Source: Nereocystis luetkeana
Taxonomy: Eukaryota > Sar > Phaeophyceae > Laminariales > Laminariaceae
Direction of reading: 5' to 3'
Length of the DNA: 64,000 nucleotides
Assembly: GCA_031213475.1 (NCBI GenBank)
Contig: JARUPZ010000013.1
Location: 4,382,739 to 4,446,738 of the forward strand
The first letter of the stretch is position 1; the number at the start of each line of letters is the position of its first letter. The position numbers and the translations under genes were made by a program. The notes below the pieces were generated by a model. It was not told where the DNA came from. It searched no databases and worked only from the letters and a program-made list of their open reading frames with translations. This document shows positions 40,801 through 45,967 of the stretch, piece by piece.

Positions 40801-43800
40801 GAAACCTATTGTTAACACAATTCCTATTCATATATGGTCTTCGAAATCTATTGCGTGGACAATTATAATTCATTGACAATCGCCCAAAACAATTGTCTGG
40901 TGAAATCCAATCAATCGGTAATCGCTGAAAGCCATTGTATGGACAGTGTCGATTAATTAATAGAGAGAGTGGCCGAAACCAATTGTCGAGACAGATCCAA
41001 CTAACACACAGACAGCATCCTGAATTAATTGTAGACATAATGGACTATTGAAATAAGAATTGTCCAGGGTGGGCTTGCATAATATATAATATATATATAT
41101 ATAGGAGCGGCACGAGCACGAGCGGCACGAGCAGGAGCAACGCCAGCAGGAGGCCAACTGGCTAAGCGGTATACGAAGAAGCAGCACCAGCGTGACGCGC
41201 GTCGTATGCTGTCTACATGTGTCCACGCACGCAAATAATCCAATGACCCGCGTCGTAGTCCTGTTGAAACTATTCCGGAACAAAATTAATCGAAAAAAAA
41301 ACGGTCTACTATCGTATGTATGCCGTCTTCTGGCCGGTCTCCTCGGGCCAAAGCAGCTGAGATCAACGGCAGTCCTGTTGAATCTGTTCCCGAAGAGTCC
41401 CTCCACTCGCGAATAGTACAAAGCTCTCGCGAATCAGGGTTAACAATCTTGCGAAAGGCCACCGAAACGCCCCCACGGCGACCGACCAGAGCAAACGAAT
41501 CTATAGTTTTGTTTGACCTGGTGCGTCGTACGGTCCCTCGGTTGAAATTCTTGTCTATAAACTCTGTGCTCGTACGTATGTACGTATTTATGTACACATA
41601 CTGCAGCTTGCTGTACATGCGTACGTACGCTGATTTCACCTTTCTTCCACGATCTGCTTGAGTTAGTTTAGTTTTTGTGATGTGTGGGTTGTGTTAACAT
41701 TAGATCGTCCTTTCTACCCAGCTTCATCACGTTCGTCCCTATTCCTGATGGAGAGATAATAATCGTCACAGACTGTTGCGAGACAGAGGAAGACAAATAA
41801 CAAAAAAATAATCGCAAATACTCTATTGTTTCTGAATGGACACAGGAGGAGTCACATCCGTTCCCCTCGCTGCCTCGGCAAGGAATGCTGCGAGGCATGC
41901 CCTATCAGGTTAATAGCGAGTGGGGTAGGTCTTTCTGGCGGGTGTAAGGCTGGACTCACCCTCAAAGGAGTGATACCTTCTTGCTGCTGCCTGTGACCGC
42001 GAGGCTCAGGCGGCAGTAGAGTTGGGTCGTACGTGGTGCGTCAGGCACGGAGACCTACGATTCGCGCGTCTTTTTTAGGCAGCTGCGGCAGAGCAGCAAT
42101 GCTCAATCGGGGTGTCCGTGCGCGGAGGCAGGCGCCACCACAGGCCACACTACGGCACAGTCTATTGCGCCGGTGGGAGGCTGGATTCGACGACGAGGGA
42201 GGAGGGAGACTGGGCGTCGACGTGCGGGGAAGAGACGGATTGACCTCCCCCTGCGCGAGAATTTTTATTTTTCAGATCAGAACCGCAAGTGCGAGGAGCA
42301 TTTGTTTTTTCAGGATGACGGAGAAAGGGAAACGACTGGAAGGGAATGGCAACGGGTGCACGCGCAAAGGAGCGGGTGGATTGGGCCAAGGCGATGAGGC
42401 GGCCATGAAGAGCGGCTGGAAGACGGTGCACGGAGACCCATGATCTGCGCGCACACTATCATCACGAGAGAAGCAGTCATAGTTTGTTTTTTCCTGGTAT
42501 TGTTTTTCACGAGGCAGAATAGTATCTACCTGGTACTCGTCACTGGTCTTTGTAGTTTAACGAGTTGTATACCCTTCATGGGGAATAACCTACGCAATTA
42601 TCAGGGACGTGGTACCAGGTATCATATATGTGCTGCACCTTCTTGTGTCAGACATTCCGGGGAGAGATGGCGATCGTTGATATTCGTGTGGTAGTAAGGT
42701 TCGATTGCTCCTTTTTTCACTTCTTATCCGCGAGTCTTCACTCTGACAGCACTCCAGATAGCAGGCAGGTGTGTTCCTCTTTCGTTGTCACGACTACCGT
42801 GCGTTTCGTACGGTGCAGGCAGCACTTCAGACAGCATTCGCTGTAGTCAGCAGCCACGAGTTGGTTAGTGGTGGGAACGGGGGTACTCTATGTCATAGTT
42901 GAGAGGATATACCCGCGGCCATGTTAGTTCAGTGTGCACATTGGTTTTAGCTCGTGTGCGCTTTCTTCGTCACGTGCATTTTGAGGCAACCGAATTTTCG
43001 ATTTTCTTGTTTTTCGGATCTTCCTAGGGCTCCAGCACCTTTGTGTGACCACGGACTCACGGACTCCGTCAGAGAGTTAATGTGAGAACAACAACAACAA
43101 CAATACGTGTAACAGCACCATGGGCACACGGCCTTTCGTATGCACCACCTGTCTCGGGTTTGGTACGGCAAGACAATTTCGTGCGGAACATCATGCGGTT
43201 CCGCGAGGGAGGATGTTCGAGAAGCTTTAAAAAAACCGTCAACAGCGGGGCGGGGGGGCGCGCCAGAAAAACACTCTCGACGCTCCCCGCTTGCCGAAGC
43301 AAACGAAGCCTGGTGACTCTCGGCAGCTCCAAGTGAGTAAGTGGAGCCCTTATCTACCTACACCTTCTCAAGAAAACAGAACAATTCAAAAAAAAAAATT
43401 CAAATGGAGTTTGATGCATAAAACACCGCTCGTGGCACGCGTTTCTTGCTTGGTTCTATTACGGGGGGCCATAGTTAACAGGACCAACCATTGTTGGTAA
43501 AAATGGTTAAACATATAGGTTTTTATGTGTACCATAGGTCCTGTTAACTATAGTCCCCCGTAATAGTGTTTTCCTGGTTTCGACTCGAGGGGATCAGGTA
43601 CGTATACGCCTGATCTTGGCCACAGTATACCAGGTACCGCGTGTGTGTTCTTCACATAAAACCGTTTTTTCTACCCGTGGACATCCGGCACAACCAGTGT
43701 CCGTGCCGATTCTCCAATCCCATTAATAGAAGAGGTCCAAGTTCTGTAGGCACAAATCTACGCAACAGAGACACTACGTTGCCACGTACCAGGTACCAGG

Positions 43801-45936
43801 TATGCAGTAAGCACTGCAGTGGGCAATGCAATGCCATGTTCATCATACTAGGTACGACCGGCACGATATACACAATCTATGGAATAGAGAAACGAAAGGA
43901 AACAATCAATAATAAGGAATCAAAAACAAAGACAATTTGAAAGAGAAAAATAAAAATAAAATGAAAGAAAAAACTAGAAGAAAAAATCTGTCGTGCCCCC
44001 CCCACGCGGGCGAGGTTGCCAACACTTGAAAAAGAACGAGCTGGAAAGAAAAGAAAAAAAAATAACCAAAACACCGCTGCTTGTAAACAGAGTAAGCGTA
44101 GAACAAAGAACAGAGGAAAAAATAACTGAGGGAAAATAACTGGCAGACCAAAGCCCAAAGCACCCTCCAGGTGTGGCGGCAGCGGTTTGTGGTACGAGTA
44201 ATTACGGGGGACCATATTTAATGGGACCTATGGTGTAGATTTAAAAACCTATACATCCAACCATTTTTACTAACAATATTTGGTCCTGTTTACTATGGTC
44301 CCCCGTAAAAGTATACCTGGTAGCCAGGTTCTCCCTACTAACGCGTACGTATACCTGGTAGTTAGGGTACACCACATTACACCAGAAGATGGCCAGAATA
44401 GGCTATCTGGCAACCCCGCAATGAGGACGCCATTCCGAAGGAGTGTGGAGGAAGGTGGGAGCAGCACCTCCGCCCCTTTCGCCATGGGTGCATTGCCCGA
44501 GGCTGCCGCGCACTCGTGGCGCAAAATGTGCGGCTCTCTGGAATATGCCCCTCTACAGAGCGGTGTGAAATAGTAGTGCTTTCGGGGATACGATCTGGAT
44601 GCAACGTTTTTTTCCTCGATTTTCAGCATGGCGGTGAGGAGTGTGATGAGATTGATGGGGCACCATTCGGCGACGAAAAATTGTTTCTTCCGGATCTTGT
44701 GCGAGCTATTTTTGTTTTGTTTCACTTTTTTAAGTAGTATTTTTGTTTTGTTTGTTGTTGTTGTTCTCACATTAACTCCCTGACGAAGGAGTCCGTGGTC
44801 ACACAAAAGGTGCTGCAGCCCTAGGAAGATCCGAAAAACGAGAAAAAAAACGAAAATTCGGCTGCCTCAAAATCCACGAGACGAAGAAAGCGCACACGGG
44901 CTAAAACCAATGTGCAAACTGAACTAACATGGCCACGGGTATATCCTCTCAACTATAACATAGAGTACCCCCAGTATTATCCTATGCCAGGTACCTGGTA
45001 CCTGGTATTCTTTTACACGTACACCTGGTATGTTTGTTTCATTCCATTTCATTATTGTTCTCTCTTTCAATATATATGTGTGTTTCAGGTTTCAGGTGAT
45101 TGCTGGCGTGCTACGTCATGTGTGTGTGTGTGTGTGTGTTCTTCACATTAAACCGTTCTTTCTACCCGTCGACATCCAGCACAACCAGTGTCCGTGCCGA
45201 TTCTTCCATCCTAGAAGAGATACAAGTTCTGTGGTCACAAAGCTACGCCACAGAGATACTACGTTGCCACGTGTGCAGTGTGAACTGCAGTGGGCAATGC
45301 AAAGCCATGTCATCATACTAGATACGACAGGCACGACATACGCAATCTATGAAATAGTGAAACGAAAAGAAACAATCAAAGAGAAAACAAAAACAAGGTA
45401 GACAAGTCGAAAAAGAAAAAGAAGAAAAATGAAAGCAAAATCTAAGAGAAACAATCTGTCGTGCCCCCCCCCCCGCAGGCGAGGTGGCCTACACTTGAAA
45501 AAGAACGAGCTGGAAAAAAGAAGAAATAACAAAAGACACCACTGCTTGTGAACAGAGTAAGACAAAGAACCAAGGAGAAAGTAACAAGGAAAAATAACAA
45601 AGGGGAAATAACAGGCAGACCAAAGCCCAAAGCACCTTCTAGGTGGCGGCAGCAGCTTGTGGTACGAGTAGTATAGCCAGGTTCTCCCTGCTAATCCGCC
45701 TGGTACCTTGCTACCCAGACTGCCGTCTCCGCCCTGCGTTCGTCAACTATGCCCAGCCCCTTGGCGTCAGACAATACGAGCCGAGCAGAGCAGGTTCGTC
45801 TTCCAACCACGCCACACGGCTCCTTGAGTACGGCTTATCAATCAGAAAAGGAAGAGGAAGAGAAAAAATGAAATGAAAATCACGGAGAGTCAGCGCAAGA
45901 AAGAAAAAAAAAAAGAAAAAAAAAAAAAAAAAAAAA

Positions 45937-45967
<31 letters not shown>

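Larger units (their letters stand above)
42879..44972. mobile_element. 2.1-kb element with 218-bp inverted ends
   Basis: Left arm 42879-43096, right arm 44755-44972. Both begin GGGGGTACTCTATG...GTTGAGAGGATATACCCG and end inward at GAGTTAATGTGAGAACAAC. The interior holds F9, F7 and two F1 copies and no transposase. Arm length resembles Mutator-like or foldback elements; no clear target duplication. Confidence 0.72.
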
